A stretch of DNA of 64,000 nt from Halichondria panicea (GCF_963675165.1 NC_087378.1:8429225-8493224); one strand, 5' to 3'; counted from the first letter of the stretch, positions 35,537 to 54,114 are shown. Made by a program: numbers and translations. Notes: generated from the letters alone by a model not told the origin.

Positions 35537-36384
35537 GCACACACACCTCACTCACACAGTGGTTACCCCTCAAGTGGAAGTGGCAATGGGCGTATTTGCT
35601 CTATCGCTGGATCATTATGCTGTACTTTGTGGGCTGGCTACTCTACTCTCTTGTGAATGCTGCCCAGACTCCAGATGTCCAAGCAAAGTTCTTCATATAT
35701 CTCACCAACTGGGGCTTTGTTTGCTTCAATGTGTACCTTTTCATGGCTGCCATCTCAGTGACAGTGACTCTATATAGCCACCTCCATGTAGGACCCCCTC
35801 TTGACACACTCCCCCCCCTCACTGTCAGAGGAGGCATCACATGCACACTACTCACTACTGTCAATGGCCTTCACTGGGCCACTGCTATCATTGGACTAGA
35901 GTTCCCAGTGGCTATTACAGTCCTGTTCTGGATATTCTTTGGTAATGGTGATCCAGATCAGACACTCAGTATCTCGAGTATTCATGTGCACTTGCTAAAC
36001 GGAATTATTGCTTTTCTGGATACCTGGATAACAGGAGTTCCATTTCGAGTTCTCCATGTTGTCTACATCATATTGTTCGGCTGTGTGTACATAGTATTCT
36101 CTGCTCTGTATTATGCTGGTGGTGGTACTGACCCTGCAAACCGCCCTTACATCTATCCAGTGTTGGATTATGGTGGCAACCCTGGGCTAGCTGCTGGAGT
36201 AGCTGTTGGTTGTGGTCTTGTGTTTCCAGTAATCTTACATCTCATCTTCTACGCCATGTACCTGGCTCGTTATTGGCTTTCTACACTAGTGCAGACCCAC
36301 TGGAGGGTATCAAGAGTCAGTTCATCTGCCAGTGGGGAGGAGCAGGCTCTAACTATGCAACAAGAGAGAACTATTGTCATTTGA
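35112..36384 (+). CDS. Rolling-stone-like multipass membrane protein
   Basis: Two exons (35112-35249 and 35560-36384) give 320 residues. The N-terminal half-exon is cytosolic and Arg/Pro-rich. Exon 2 opens WLPLKWKWQWAYLLYRWII and carries at least six hydrophobic segments, including MLYFVGWLLYSLVNAAQ, KFFIYLTNWGFVCFNVYLFM, GGITCTLLTTVNGLHWATA and PFRVLHVVYIILFGCVYIVF, plus a Tyr-rich PYIYPVLDYGGNP loop. The order 'YRW-hydrophobic-FIYLTNW' is typical of the Drosophila rolling stone family, linked there to myoblast fusion. Its role here is unknown. The intron contains poly-C and a (CA)n tract just before the acceptor. Confidence 0.85.
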
Positions 36385-36467
36385 ACAATGTGTATTAATT
36401 TATGGCAGTTGTTATTCTTATAATTTTTATTGTATATTTTTGTATAATAGTCAACTCTTCACTGCAA

Positions 36468-36479
36468 GGCGCATGCGCC
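36468..36479. promoter_or_regulatory. NRF-1-like palindrome upstream of the homeobox gene
   Basis: ggcgcatgcgcc matches the palindromic NRF-1 consensus core. It lies about 255 bp before the homeobox start codon, followed at once by cccaatgaa (CCAAT-like). Motif match only. Confidence 0.4.
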
Positions 36480-36560
36480 AGCCCAATGAAGGCGCATCCC
36501 ATAATGCAGCGGACGCAGCCCCACCCACTCAAACAAATGCTAATTATGTACACAGGTGGC

Positions 36561-36617
36561 TAGCCTCGATTTCAGGCCGCTCTCAATTGAGAAAGACGTG
36601 GGATATGATCGAGGCTA
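36561..36617. mobile_element. 57-bp palindromic element, tagcctcgat family
   Basis: 10-bp inverted ends tagcctcgat (36561) and atcgaggcta (ending 36617) enclose ttcaggccgctctcaattga. It sits 118 bp upstream of the homeobox start, so it may lie in the promoter or 5' UTR. Similar fragments are at about 2985-3015, 52250-52275 and 58130-58146. Confidence 0.6.
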
Positions 36618-36735
36618 ACAGGCTGCCAGCTTATAAAGCTGCAGAGAAGGCAGAATGATTTCATTAGCTCACAGTTGCCTAGAAACAATTCTAGAAAAAC
36701 GTCCTGAAAGAAGAGCCCTTTAGACAAACTTCAGA

Positions 36736-38768
<2,033 letters not shown>

Positions 38769-40258
38769 CTGGCTGGCTAGCTCTGAACCCTGGCATACAT
38801 GTAACTAGTGCACAGCATTTATTTGGAAATGTTTTTAGCAGCTCATCAGTAAAACAGGCATGATAGTTCATCCATGTATCATAGAACCACATCATGATTC
38901 AGTCAGTCTCTGTTGTTTTTATATTCTGTTGAAGTAAATAATATACTTGGATGTGTATTATGGTCAGAATGAAAGAAATGTCAATCTCAGTGGTTTTGTA
39001 TGAAGAGCCCAAGCAAGTGGATAATCTAATTACTGCTTTGTGTTCTTGAAGTGGTTTTCAAGTGATTGTTGCATGCAATGTAGGCATAATTGGATTAACA
39101 GTATAGAATTTCATAGAGTAAATGAGCTAAAGCCATCCTTAGACGTACTGTCTTAGGGGGAGTAGGTTGTGGAAGCACAATCTAATGTGTAGTGGAGTCA
39201 ACAAACTACACTTCAAACAATACTTACATGTCATATCAGTGAATGGGCAGACTGGCTGCAGTTGGTGCAGCTTACGTAAATGGTAGAGACATTATCAGTC
39301 CAAATAAACCTGTCCACCTGTGGAGAAGGTCTAGTACTGCCAAAGTGACCAAGTCATCCACTAATTAAACACCTAACCATTGCCAATAACATTTCACACA
39401 TTCTTTTCTTAACAAGCAAAAAAATCAAAATAATAATGAATAAACAAACATGCACCAATTATAATAGTAGCTGAAATTCACTGCATGTATTAGCGTAACT
39501 AAATAATGTGAGCGGTTATGATTGTGATGGAGGAGTAACTTTACGCGTGTGTACATGATCGACCATCACTAGGAAAGGCGACTTCAAAGCATTCTTATAG
39601 AGTTAGGTTTTGGTAAACTTTGTGAAGCTTGCGTCAGAGTAAGAATGCATCAAATGGTCTTGTGAGGTTACAGCGTTGCTTTGTAGTGCAGGATTAATGG
39701 CGCTAAGACAAGACACAGGGATGGGTACATACATATACAGAACTTGATACATTGAATCAAAGGCAAAAAGTGAGCATCAAAGATATTGTTTATATCGGAA
39801 CTTATGCATGAGGCATGTAGGTTCATAGAAAACTCCATCCAATAGTGATTGGGTAGGTAAACAAGAACCTTAGCAATGCAATTTGAGCAAAGAACAACTC
39901 TAACAGGACTGGAATTCACCAATTACCCATGCAATACACTGGCCAAGCATCAAACAGTTGTAGCCACTTCAGAAGAGAACACAAACAAGTAGGCATTTCC
40001 TCTGAAGATAATCACCGCTACTATCCCATGGTCTTTGTGTGGTTAGCCACATAGCATTGTAAGGTTGTATCCACAACCCACTGAAACTGCAGCATATGCC
40101 ATTGGCTAGAGGTATTACATGCTGACTGACCAAGCACTAGCACAGACACACAGGCTCCAGCAACTGATTCAGCTTTGGTAACGCTTTACCTCAACTATGA
40201 CCACAACAATATTGTGTAGAGCACAAAATATGTGTGGGGAGGTTGTGCATTCTTACAG
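38769..40258. other. Intergenic or 3' UTR, no gene seen
   Basis: Unique AT-rich sequence after the homeobox gene. No exon chain was found. A minus-strand frame at 39668-39922 lacks support. Confidence 0.5.
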
Positions 40259-40412
40259 GCTTTGGCAATACACATGCTTGTACCTACCACCAGCCCCCAT
40301 GCATGACCACCATGCAGCCCTTCACAATATGATGCAGGAAGCTGCAATGCAATATGCAATGAGGCCAGCCCCTCCCCTCCTCGGCCTCAACCGGTTCATG
40401 GTGCACAGATGA
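40259..40412 (+). CDS. Candidate Met/His/Ala-rich terminal exon
   Basis: After the acceptor attcttacag the frame reads LWQYTCLYLPPAPMHDHHAA.., MMQEAAMQYAMRPAPP, LLGLNRFMVHR and stops at 40410-40412. Composition resembles the tail of a transcription factor, so it might be an alternative last exon of the homeobox gene 1.5 kb upstream, or a 5' UTR exon of ACOX3. Unproven. Confidence 0.25.
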
Positions 40413-40634
40413 AGGAAAGACGGCTTCCACTGTAAAAAGAGATAGGTGAGTGTGTACTGATGTTACACTCCTGTGTTGGTTGCAACTCTCCCTATACCTG
40501 CGCTTATGCTTGTGTATAGGCGGTGTGTGCCTGTGCTTGTGCGTGTATAGGTGGTGTGTGCCTGTGCTTGTATGTGAGTAGTGCCTGTGTGACAGTGTAG
40601 GTGGTGTGTGTGCTTGTGCCTACGTGTAGATGCA

Positions 40635-42131
40635 ATGGCTGCTAGCAATCCACTAGACGAGTGGAGGAAGAGGTCAAAGTTCGACACGGGGGCCCTTCGA
40701 GAGCTCTTGTTTGGCAAAGAGATTGTCGATTACAAAACGAGAATATGGGACACGCTTAGCGCTGACCCGCTGTTTGGTGACCATGGCAACGACCTCACTC
40801 TTCACAAGAAGAGAGAGTTGACCTTTCAACGGCTGCAGACTCTCTCTGGCCACGCCTTCCTCCCAGATGAAGCCATACTAGAGCATCCACGCATGCTCCT
40901 AGCATTCAATGAAGCCATTCAAGTGATGGACGGTAGTCTCCTTCCAGTCTACATGCTCAATGTTGAGGTGTGTGGTGTGGGTGTGGGTGTGAGTGGTGTG
41001 TTGTGGGTATGGGTGCAGTGAGTGGTGTGTTGTGTGGTGACTTGAGTGTAGTACTTGTACAGGTGTTTGGTGGAGCTGTGAGGAGTTCTGGAACAAGTCG
41101 ACACAACGAGCTCTTGGAACAATGTCGTCAGCTCAAGGTGTGTGTATGTGTGCCCACCCACCCACTCACTGTGTGTGTGTGTCCACCCACTTGCTCACTG
41201 TGTGTATGTGTGTCCACCCACTCGCTCACTGTGTGTATGTGTGTCCACCCACCCACTCACTGTGTGTGTGTGTGCAGGTGATTGGGTGCTTTGCACTAAC
41301 AGAGCTCTCTCATGGTAGTAATGCACGAGGCATGCGGACTACAGCGACCTTTGACCCCACCACGCAAGAGTTTGTGTTGAACACTCCTGACAATGAGGCT
41401 ATGAAATGCTGGTCTGGTAACCTTGGCAACCTGGCCACCCACGCAGTGGTGTATGCTCAACTGTACATGTGTGATGGAACTTGTCACGGTCTTCACTCCT
41501 TAGTGGTCCCCATTAGAGATCCACACACACACCTCCCGTTGCCAGGGGTAACTGTGGGGGACATGGGACACAAGTTAGGACAGAATGGATTGGCTAATGG
41601 GTACGTACACATTACCATGGTAACTGCAACCCTTTCCACTTCACTCGAAAAAAGCAGAAATGCTGGCCTGCACTGTAGCTAGTGTACAGAGCCTATAGTG
41701 TGGTCCCACTGTGTACACTGTAGCTAGTGTACAGAGCCTATAGTGTGCTCCCACTGTGTACCACTGTAGCTAGTGGTGGACTTATGTTTTCTCTAATAAT
41801 GTTTGCAGTGAAAAGGTGGTACCGTAATCCTGTACTTCAATATGTACATGTTGTCATGACTACCCACTCATACAGGTTCATGTGGTTTGATAAATATCGT
41901 GTTCCTAGAGAAAGCCTTCTCAACAGAGCAGGAGATGTGACTCAAGATGGTCGTTACATCACTCCGTATAAGGTGCACACCACACACCTACACACACACA
42001 CACACACACACACCTACACACACACACACCTACACACACACACACACACCTACACACACACACACCTACACACACACACCTACACACACACACACACCTA
42101 CACACACACACCTACACACACACACACACAC

Positions 42132-42171
<40 letters not shown>

Positions 42172-45100
42172 ATATCTATCTAATGCCTGGAGATAATTCT
42201 AAGAACCAACATTCCCAATAGAAGACCAACCCATTCACACACACACTTTTTCAAAAGCAAAAAATTTTTTTGACAAAATGCTGAATGACCAAAATTCCAA
42301 AAAGCAATTAGTGGTCCAAAAGCGTGGGCATAGTTTATGGCTTCTCTTTACCAGCTACCAATACAACACAATACCCACAAGGTTAGGGGAACACGACACC
42401 CCAGCCCCTGCAGTCCCACACTGTACCCACATGATAAAGAGCATCACAAACAATAAATAGCTAACACAAAGGAATCATGTGATCCCAGAAAGTACGTGGA
42501 ACCTTTAAAAATGGCGAGGAAAGAAACCATGCAGTAAGCAAACGAATATTGTGCATACCACTAGCATTCTATAGTGTATACTTGAAGCCTCAACAGCATA
42601 GATCTACTTAGTAATTGTATTAACTATTCCTACAATAAAGCCTACAATTCTAAGCCTCTAATAAAAAGTTTTATTATATAAGTCAGCCGGGTTTCAGTGG
42701 ACGGATATGCACCCAATTTATTTTTTATTTCAGTCTCCCAAACACACACGCACTACTATTTGACTAATGCCTAGTGACCCAAAATTAGAGGTTAATGATT
42801 GTTTTGTGCTAATTGCCACTTGGAAGAACCACATAGACCCATCCCCATTTTCAGTTACTACCACCACAACATCTGGCCCAGACAGTACAGCCTGTATATA
42901 CCTAAGCCTCCCTCAATAAGGTCAGATTCAAAGTGTACACAGCCATGCATGCAAGCTAAGTTATAGGACTTATCTTGAACTTGATATTGGCTGTAGTACT
43001 TCATGTCAGCATTTAATACCTCAAATGTAAAATACTACAATAATTTATATTCACCCAAGTGAATTGCTTACTCAGTGTGCTAGTTGTATGTGATGCAACA
43101 GATGAGTTGGTGCACCGTTAAAGACTCTTTAACCCATAATTCTCGGCTCTCAAGGCCGAGCTCTGTTTGCTTTTGCTTTTGCTTTTCTGTTCATCTGTAT
43201 TTCTATGTTGTTTGAATAATAATTATGAGGCCTACCAGTAGAGACAGCTAATTAACTATAATAAGAGTTGTTCCTGCAACCATTAATTTTTGTCATTTTT
43301 ATAAGCAATAAAATAGGAGAGGTGGTACCCAACTCTACGGTCAGATAAGGCAGTTCCTCACAATTTTTTTTGTTTCAACCAACACACACTCACAGGACCC
43401 TAGTAAACGGTATGGTGCATCCCTAGGATCACTATCTGGTGGACGGGTCGGTATAGCAGGGTTCTGCCGCACTAACCTCATGTTAGCAGTTGTGACTGCA
43501 GTCCGATATTCTGCAATACGTCGACAGTTTGGTCCCTCCCCCAATCAAGAGCTTCCTGTCCTGACCTACCAACTCCAGCAATGGCGTATCTTGCCATACC
43601 TTGCAGCCACTGTCGTTTTCACACACTTTCTCAACACTTTCATTGATGACTTCATTGGCTTCACTGTAGCCAACTTTCTGGGAGAAAAATCAATCAGACA
43701 AGTAATAACATACTCTGTAGCTGCATAACAATCAGGCCTGTTTTGATAAATTGGGTTACGAGCATTCAATTTCAACATTTTGGGAGATTTAATATCTTTT
43801 TGATAGTATTATTGTGTGTTTACATCAGTAAATAGTAGGACGGCATGATCTGAAAGATCCCTTGTACTGTACATACACTGTATATTATGATATCGTGCAG
43901 GCTGATCTTGGGAGAGAGATTCATGCTCTCTCGTGTTGTGTCAAGGCTTTGCTTGGCTTCACTGCTCGAGACGGTATACAGGAATGTAGAGAGGCATGTG
44001 GTGGTCACGGATATCTGACTGGTAGGCAACATTATTCACTCCCACACTGATTAATCCCCCCTCTAGTAAATCGGTTTGGGGAGCTTCGTGACGATCATGA
44101 TCCCAACCTAACGTATGAGGGAGACAACAATGTGTTGTTACAACAGACTGCCAACTATCTCTTGTCCTGGGTGTCTGGAGACACTTCTCCCCTGGGCACA
44201 CTAGATGTGCTCAACCACCAACAGTGTGGTCCCTTCCAACCGCCCACCACACACCTCACTATAGAGAGTGAGTATTAGTGACCTCTGACCCTGAGACTGT
44301 GTAATGACCTGTGTACAGATGCACTGGCTGCGTTCGTGTGGCTAGTCGGTTATTTGTGGCGTGAGAGTATAGACAAAACTGAGCGAGAGCTCAACACTGG
44401 AAAGGTGCCCTCACACATACGCCCACATACACACACACATACGCCCACACACACACACTCTATAGGGTTCGTTCATGGCCCAGGAGGACAGTATGGTGTT
44501 CCATTGCCACAGCCTGGGTCTAGTCTTCTCACAGGTACGTGAGTGGAGATATAATATAGTATGTCCATATTCAGCTGTTTTGGTAGCTATCTTTGAGAGT
44601 GTGTATAGTGATATATGACACCACTCAGTATGTCATGCTGTTACGCTACACTCAACTGCTGGAGGGACTAGAAGTTGACCAGACAAGACAAGTACTGACC
44701 ACCATTGGAAATGTCTATTCTCTGTGGGTTCTACACACACATGCAGCCACACTGTATCAAGGTACCCTGGATACATGTATGCATGTGTGTGTGTACTCTA
44801 TGCAGTGTAGGTGGATACTTTAGTCGACCTGGTGATGTACGCTGCCTCAGAGACTCACTCTTGCATCACATCACACTGGTAAGACACAAGCTGCATGAGG
44901 TGCATGGTTGGGTTGGTTGATGTGGCCCTGCAGCTGGTGGAGGATGCAGTGAGTGTAGTGGATGTGCTGGCCCCTCCAGACAATGTCCTCAGAGCACCTA
45001 TTGGACTCAGCAATGGACAGGTGTGTGTGTGGTGTGTGTGTGGGTGTGGGTGTGGGTGTGATATAATTATAATTATGCTCTACTGTATTATAGGTATATA

Positions 45101-45198
45101 AGAATCTGACTGGAGCAATGTTGTCCTCATCTTCTGGAGCTCTGCAAAGGCCACCATATTGGAAGCAGATTGTGAGCAGGCCTCAGGCAAAACTCTGA
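40635..45198 (+). CDS. ACOX3: Peroxisomal acyl-CoA oxidase 3
   Basis: FAD enzyme that oxidises branched-chain (pristanoyl-type) acyl-CoA in peroxisomes, releasing H2O2. Thirteen exons sum to 681 residues: 40635-40967, 41063-41137, 41278-41600, 41876-41972, 43396-43701, 43901-44021, 44067-44267, 44319-44404, 44466-44534, 44587-44761, 44811-44878, 44934-45020, 45094-45198. Conserved runs are [77 protein letters not shown] (region of the catalytic Glu), [33 protein letters not shown] and YKNLTGAML. It ends ..PQAKL; AKL is a type-1 peroxisomal targeting signal. The start is [10 protein letters not shown]; an in-frame ATG at 40608 is possible. The 1.4-kb intron 4 contains a large (CA)n tract. Confidence 0.96.
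41140..41276. repeat. ~32-bp minisatellite filling ACOX3 intron 2
   Basis: Four copies of tgtgtgtccacccactcgct followed by cactgtgtgta occupy nearly the whole intron up to the acceptor gtgtgcag. Confidence 0.9.
41975..42172. repeat. (CA)n / CCTACACA compound microsatellite
   Basis: CA dinucleotide runs separated by 'cctacaca' at intervals of about 14-22 bp, starting 3 bp inside ACOX3 intron 4. Confidence 0.96.
42173..43395. other. Rest of the long ACOX3 intron 4
   Basis: AT-rich unique sequence. A short inverted pair (tctcggctctcaaggccgag, 43141-43160) forms a hairpin, followed by repeated ttttgc. No coding exon seen. Confidence 0.5.
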
Positions 45199-45404
45199 CA
45201 CTTTATTAGGATCATGCTTGTACTACCTAGCTTATAGTTCTATGCTTATGTTCAACTACTGCTGTTTAATAACTATTCGTGTACGCATGTTAGTGGTACT
45301 GCACATTCCAATTGACAAAACAGAACTTGACATAATTATGACGGTAAAAATGAAAGCAACACTATGATCACTAGAACATGCACTCCTGATAAGAATGTTA
45401 ATTC

Positions 45405-49782
<4,378 letters not shown>

Positions 49783-50040
49783 AGCTAGCTAGTCTACCAT
49801 GCATAGGTACTAGGTACGTACTAGTAGGGTTCTATCTATGGCTTCTTGACTTTGTATGTCAGCTACGCCCACTCTTTCTGGGGGGGGAGGGGCTGGATAC
49901 AGCCTTGAGTGGCTTCATCATCATCTACAGTGAATTTGCAGTGCACTTGCAACAGAGAATTGCCTAACAGCAAAACCACAATAACAAAAATGTGCCTAAA
50001 ACCCTAAACATGTATCTGTATACAGCTTATAAAGATATCT
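49783..50040. other. Short spacer upstream of GH31
   Basis: A fragment near 49933-49982 (gcagtgcacttgcaacagag, attgcc, caaaaccacaat) nearly repeats 48385-48428 inside the GH31 gene, so part of this spacer is a duplicated segment. No gene seen. Confidence 0.45.
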
Positions 50041-50240
50041 GGGAGCATGGCTTAGCGGTTAAGGTTAGGGTGGTGGCTTCATAGATCATATTTATTATGA
50101 TAGATAAGGCATGGGTTCGATTCCCTCTTTTCTCATTTCTTTACAAGTAATTTCCCTAACTTCATACTCCTGTCAAGTACATAATCAAGTTGGGGCGTTA
50201 CCTGGTTTCTGTGAAAAACCGGGCGACGACCCAACTTTCC
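50041..50240 (+). mobile_element. tRNA-derived SINE-like element
   Basis: Starts gggagcatggcttagcggtt with a good A box (50048-50064) and an exact B box ggttcgattcc (50114-50124), as in RNA polymerase III tRNA promoters. The sequence after the T arm (tcttttctc) does not pair with the 5' gggagca, so a functional tRNA is unlikely. Downstream, 50187-50237 forms a strong hairpin (aagttggg..cccaactt outside, cctggttt..aaaccggg inside), resembling a SINE body. Confidence 0.6.
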
Positions 50241-50722
50241 CTTTTTAGGTTCTGTCTTTTTTTCTTCTCAGATATGTGCTATATAGTGACCGAAATAACT
50301 ATGCTAAATATAATATTATTCATATCTAACAATCTAAATTGTGGTTTTGTTGCAAAGTGTATAACCCACTGTAATGTTACTATTATAGACGGGTAGTAAT
50401 TTTAGCGTTTTCAGATTCTTCTCTGTTTTTAGGGTACTAAATTTTGGCGGATTTGTAGCAAATTCATTACCACAATATATCACAAAAAGAATGAGTTTTA
50501 AGTTGAATGGAAAGTTTGGAGTCAGATACGGATACAGATGAAAAAGGGCTAGCTTGCTTAGCATACTCTCTACAAAAGTACATGAAAAAATTTATGATAT
50601 TCATAATTTTTTTAATATTAGCGCGTACTTAATTTAGCAAATATTTGCTAAAATTAGTACCTGTTTATACAATAAGGTACTACTTTTCTCTCAAGAAATA
50701 ACTTTTGTATGTTGATTGTTGT
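50241..50722. other. AT-rich spacer
   Basis: Very AT-rich, including an inverted pair (attagcgcgtacttaatttagc and aattagtacctg) near 50620-50665. No gene seen. Confidence 0.5.
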
Positions 50723-52185
50723 TCATAGTTCCTTTTTTTTATGTTGGTTCTGAGACAATAAGAGGTTTCCTGCAGCCTCCATTAGGTCAGTCCTCTCTGT
50801 AGACTCATGCATGATAGATCTGAGCACGCTGACATGAGGTGTGGGATTGCAATGTAGTGTAGTCATAGCTGCCAGCCCACCTTCAACTAGTGTGTCACTG
50901 TCAGAATATAGAAGAGAGGAGACTTGCTCACACCAGTGGGTACCCTACATAACAAGGGTAAGAGGAGGGGTAGATAGACACACACACACACACTGGGAGA
51001 GTGGGTACCCTACATAACAAGGGTAAGAGGAGGGGTAGGTAGACACACACACACACACTGGGAGAGTGGGTACCCTACATAACAAGGGTAAGAGGAGGGG
51101 TAGGTAGACACACACACACACTGGGAGAGGGTGATACACTCACCAGTTCAGGGGCCATATCAGAGACTAGAGTAGCCACCTTGAGCTTCACCCTATCACT
51201 CAGTTGGCTAAACCCTGCTCTGAGGCTATGGAACTGACTGCACTCAGACAAGAGATGTGAGTGTCTGCCACGCATTAGTGCACTCAATGCAAACAGTGCT
51301 CTACGCACACTTTCCTCTGAGCTACTCAAGAGCAGAGCACACAAACTACTCACACTATCCAGCAACACAAGACTGTCTTGAACAACAGGATTGCTGCATG
51401 TGCAATAACACACTAATAACACACACACACACAATGAACTCTGACCTTTGCGCTGCTGATCCCAGTACAAGTGCAGCTCCACTCCTGACGTTAGAGTGGG
51501 TGTGGTTCAGTAACCGTAGCAACATTGGGAGACCCCCTACCCTGGCTAGATCTCGACCATTGTCAATCTCATGAACATGATATTCCAGCTCATCCAATAT
51601 CATCACTAACTCTAATGGCGACCTCCACTCGTCTCCAAGGCAACTAACAAGCTCCAACATGCTCACCACCTCTCCATGAAGCGTCAACGAGGGTTCAAAG
51701 GTCAACATTCTATCAGTTGGCTTTACACTAGTGTGAGTAGTGTCCTGTGTGAGGTGTGTGGGCAGAGGTGTAAGTGTTGTGAGGTGTGTGATAGCGGAGA
51801 GAGGATGTGAAGGTGTCAGTGTTGATGATTCTTGAAGCATTCTCGTGTATTCTTCCTTCGTAAATACTTTGGATCGTTTGTTTACCACGCCACGTCTGTC
51901 GCTGTAACCATGGTTTCTGACTCTTCGCTGATCCCCAGTAAACCTTGAACCATCCATTAGTTTGGCCTCTTTCAGTCCAGTCTGCATATTGATCCTGATG
52001 TGCAGGCCAGCAGGAATAGGTTGATCAGATTCTATAATCTGCCAGTGGCTAGTTGGGATAAATACGGGAAGTAGTTGTTCCTGTTCCTCCTCTATCACCA
52101 TATCATCTTTTTGAGTCAGGACAGCCACCATCATGCTCACTAGCACCATAGCCAACAGCAGACGAACACACAGCTTCAACAGCAT
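50723..52185 (-). CDS. SIL1: SIL1, nucleotide exchange factor for ER Hsp70 (BiP)
   Basis: ER-lumen armadillo-type protein that releases ADP from BiP. The start at 52185 gives a signal peptide (MLLKLCVRLLLAMVLVSMMV); an in-frame ATG at 52260 would bury it. SIL1 signature near residue 45: VFIPTSHWQIIES, then PIPAGLHIRINMQTGLKEAK. The helical core follows: ILDELEYHVHEIDNGRDLAR, GGLPMLLRLLNHTHSNVRSG, AALVLGSAAQ, then NPVVQDSLVLLD in the next exon and RRALFALSALMRGR. The final exon (50944-50723) ends HKKKEL, a KDEL-like ER retention signal; human SIL1 ends KELR. Its 3' splice site lies in a three-copy minisatellite. It is head-to-head with TXNL4B. Confidence 0.93.
50935..51130 (-). repeat. ~65-bp minisatellite that copies the SIL1 last-exon acceptor
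   Basis: Three tandem units on the minus strand carry a (GT)n run, a pyrimidine tract with cctcctctta, ttatgtag and then ggtacccact, i.e. the acceptor plus the first ten exon bases. The unit next to the coding exon (boundary 50944/50945) is the real one. Confidence 0.9.
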
Positions 52186-52342
52186 CTTAGCTTTGTTTCT
52201 GGGCCGACATTTGTAGCTCGGTCGATCCTTTACATTCAAGTTGAAAGCTTTTAGCCTCAATTACAGGCCGCAATGGCCTCGATATCGCCCCTCATTTGCT
52301 GTCTAGTCTGTATGTGCCAACTCAGCAAATTCAGTGTAAGCG
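52186..52342. promoter_or_regulatory. Probable bidirectional promoter (SIL1 / TXNL4B)
   Basis: 157 bp between divergent starts. It contains a tagcctcaattacaggccg fragment related to the tagcctcgat elements, so a mobile element may have landed in or contributed to the promoter. Confidence 0.5.
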
Positions 52343-53002
52343 ATGTCCATGAGCTATCATCTCCTCGAGTGTTTGTGTAGCAAGAAAGCAGTGGATAGTG
52401 TCATCAAAGGATGCGAGGACAAGGTGCTAGTGCTGAGGTTTGGGAGAGAGACGGACCTAGTCTGTATGGAACTAGATGACCTTGTAAGGGAAACCCCCTA
52501 GCTCATCGAGTCAGTCAGCACTATGCTGATGTATGCCTGCTAGATCCTACCTACCTTACTCTATCTCTGTAATGTCATGCTGTAAAGCTCTTCATAATTA
52601 CTATGTATTTGTTCTCTCTTCCTCCCAGCTGTCCAAGAACCAAGTATTGGTAAGCAAGATGGCGGCCGTGTATGTAGTGGATGTTGACAGTGTTCCAGTG
52701 TACACTCAATACTTTGACATCACTCTAGTACCGGCTACTGTGTTCTTCTTCAATGGCCAGCACATGAAAGTGGACTGGGGGTAGGCACACATACAGACAT
52801 CCACACACCCACCCACACACACACCCACACACACAGAACTCCGGACCACACAAAGTTCATTGGCAGTTTCAAATGTTCTCAAGACTTTATTGACGTTGTT
52901 GAGGTTGTGTATAGAGGAGCCATGAAGGGCAAGGTCATGGTGACCAGTCCATTAGACTCAACCAGCACACCTCACTATGACTTACTCTATAAAGACATTT
53001 AA
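52343..53002 (+). CDS. TXNL4B: Thioredoxin-like protein 4B (Dim2)
   Basis: Spliceosome-associated thioredoxin-fold protein of the DIM1 family. Exons 52343-52483, 52629-52780 and 52837-53002 give 152 residues, close to the human length. Conserved runs are [81 protein letters not shown] and the C-terminal YDLLYKDI. Two ATGs lie close together (MSM); the first was chosen. Confidence 0.95.
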
Positions 53003-53203
53003 TACCTTCTTTCAGCTTTTTATTTCTCACAAAAATTTATGTATTTCATTAGTTTTATCAACTTCATTAATACCAAGAACGACACACTTATTATTAATAC
53101 ATATGGACAGATAAATACAAAAATAAATTTACTATAAAAATTGTTCGTAGCAGAAAATGAGATAGGAAAAGAGAGACAGAAGTGATTGTGTGAGGGGGTG
53201 TGG

Positions 53204-53535
53204 TCAAACATGAGTGCCTGTGTCTGTTTCCATCTGCCGCAAAGTGTCTACATGATCGCTCCAGTTTGTACTATGACCTTTAGTATGGTAGGACTGTAGT
53301 GGAGGGGGTGGGGTAATGAACAGAACACTATAGGAAGGGTTTAACTCACAAGACATGACCTGGAGGGTGGTGACACTGATCGTTTGTGCATGCTCACTGT
53401 TCCATTAATAGAGCTGCTGTTATAAGTCGGATCATTGAGTGAGGAATTACTTCCAAAGTCATCTGTAAAACAACAAATAATCACACAGCACAGTTACTGG
53501 GCACACACACACACACACACAGTGGGTACTGGGCG

Positions 53536-53609
<74 letters not shown>

Positions 53610-53646
53610 GGGTACCGGGTACACACACACACACAGTGGGTACTGG

Positions 53647-53699
<53 letters not shown>

Positions 53700-54077
53700 G
53701 GGTACCGGGTACACACACACACACACACAGTGGGTACTGGGTACACACACACACACACACACACAGTGGGTACCGGGTACACACACACACACACACAGTG
53801 GGTACCGGGTACACACACACACACACACAGTGGGTACCGGGTACACACACACACACACACACAGTGGGTACCGGGTACACACACACACACACACAGTGGG
53901 TACCGGGTACACACACACACACACACACACACAGTGGGTACCGGGTACACACACACACACACAGTGGGTACAGGCAGTGGGTACCGGGTACACACACACA
54001 CACACACAGTGGGTACCGGGTACACACACACACAGTGGGTACTGGGTACACACACACACACACACAGTGGGTACCGG

Positions 54078-54114
<37 letters not shown>

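Noticed and set aside
50041-50131. Functional tRNA gene
   Set aside because: A and B boxes are good, but the 3' side cannot pair with the 5' acceptor strand. Better seen as a SINE or tRNA-derived element.
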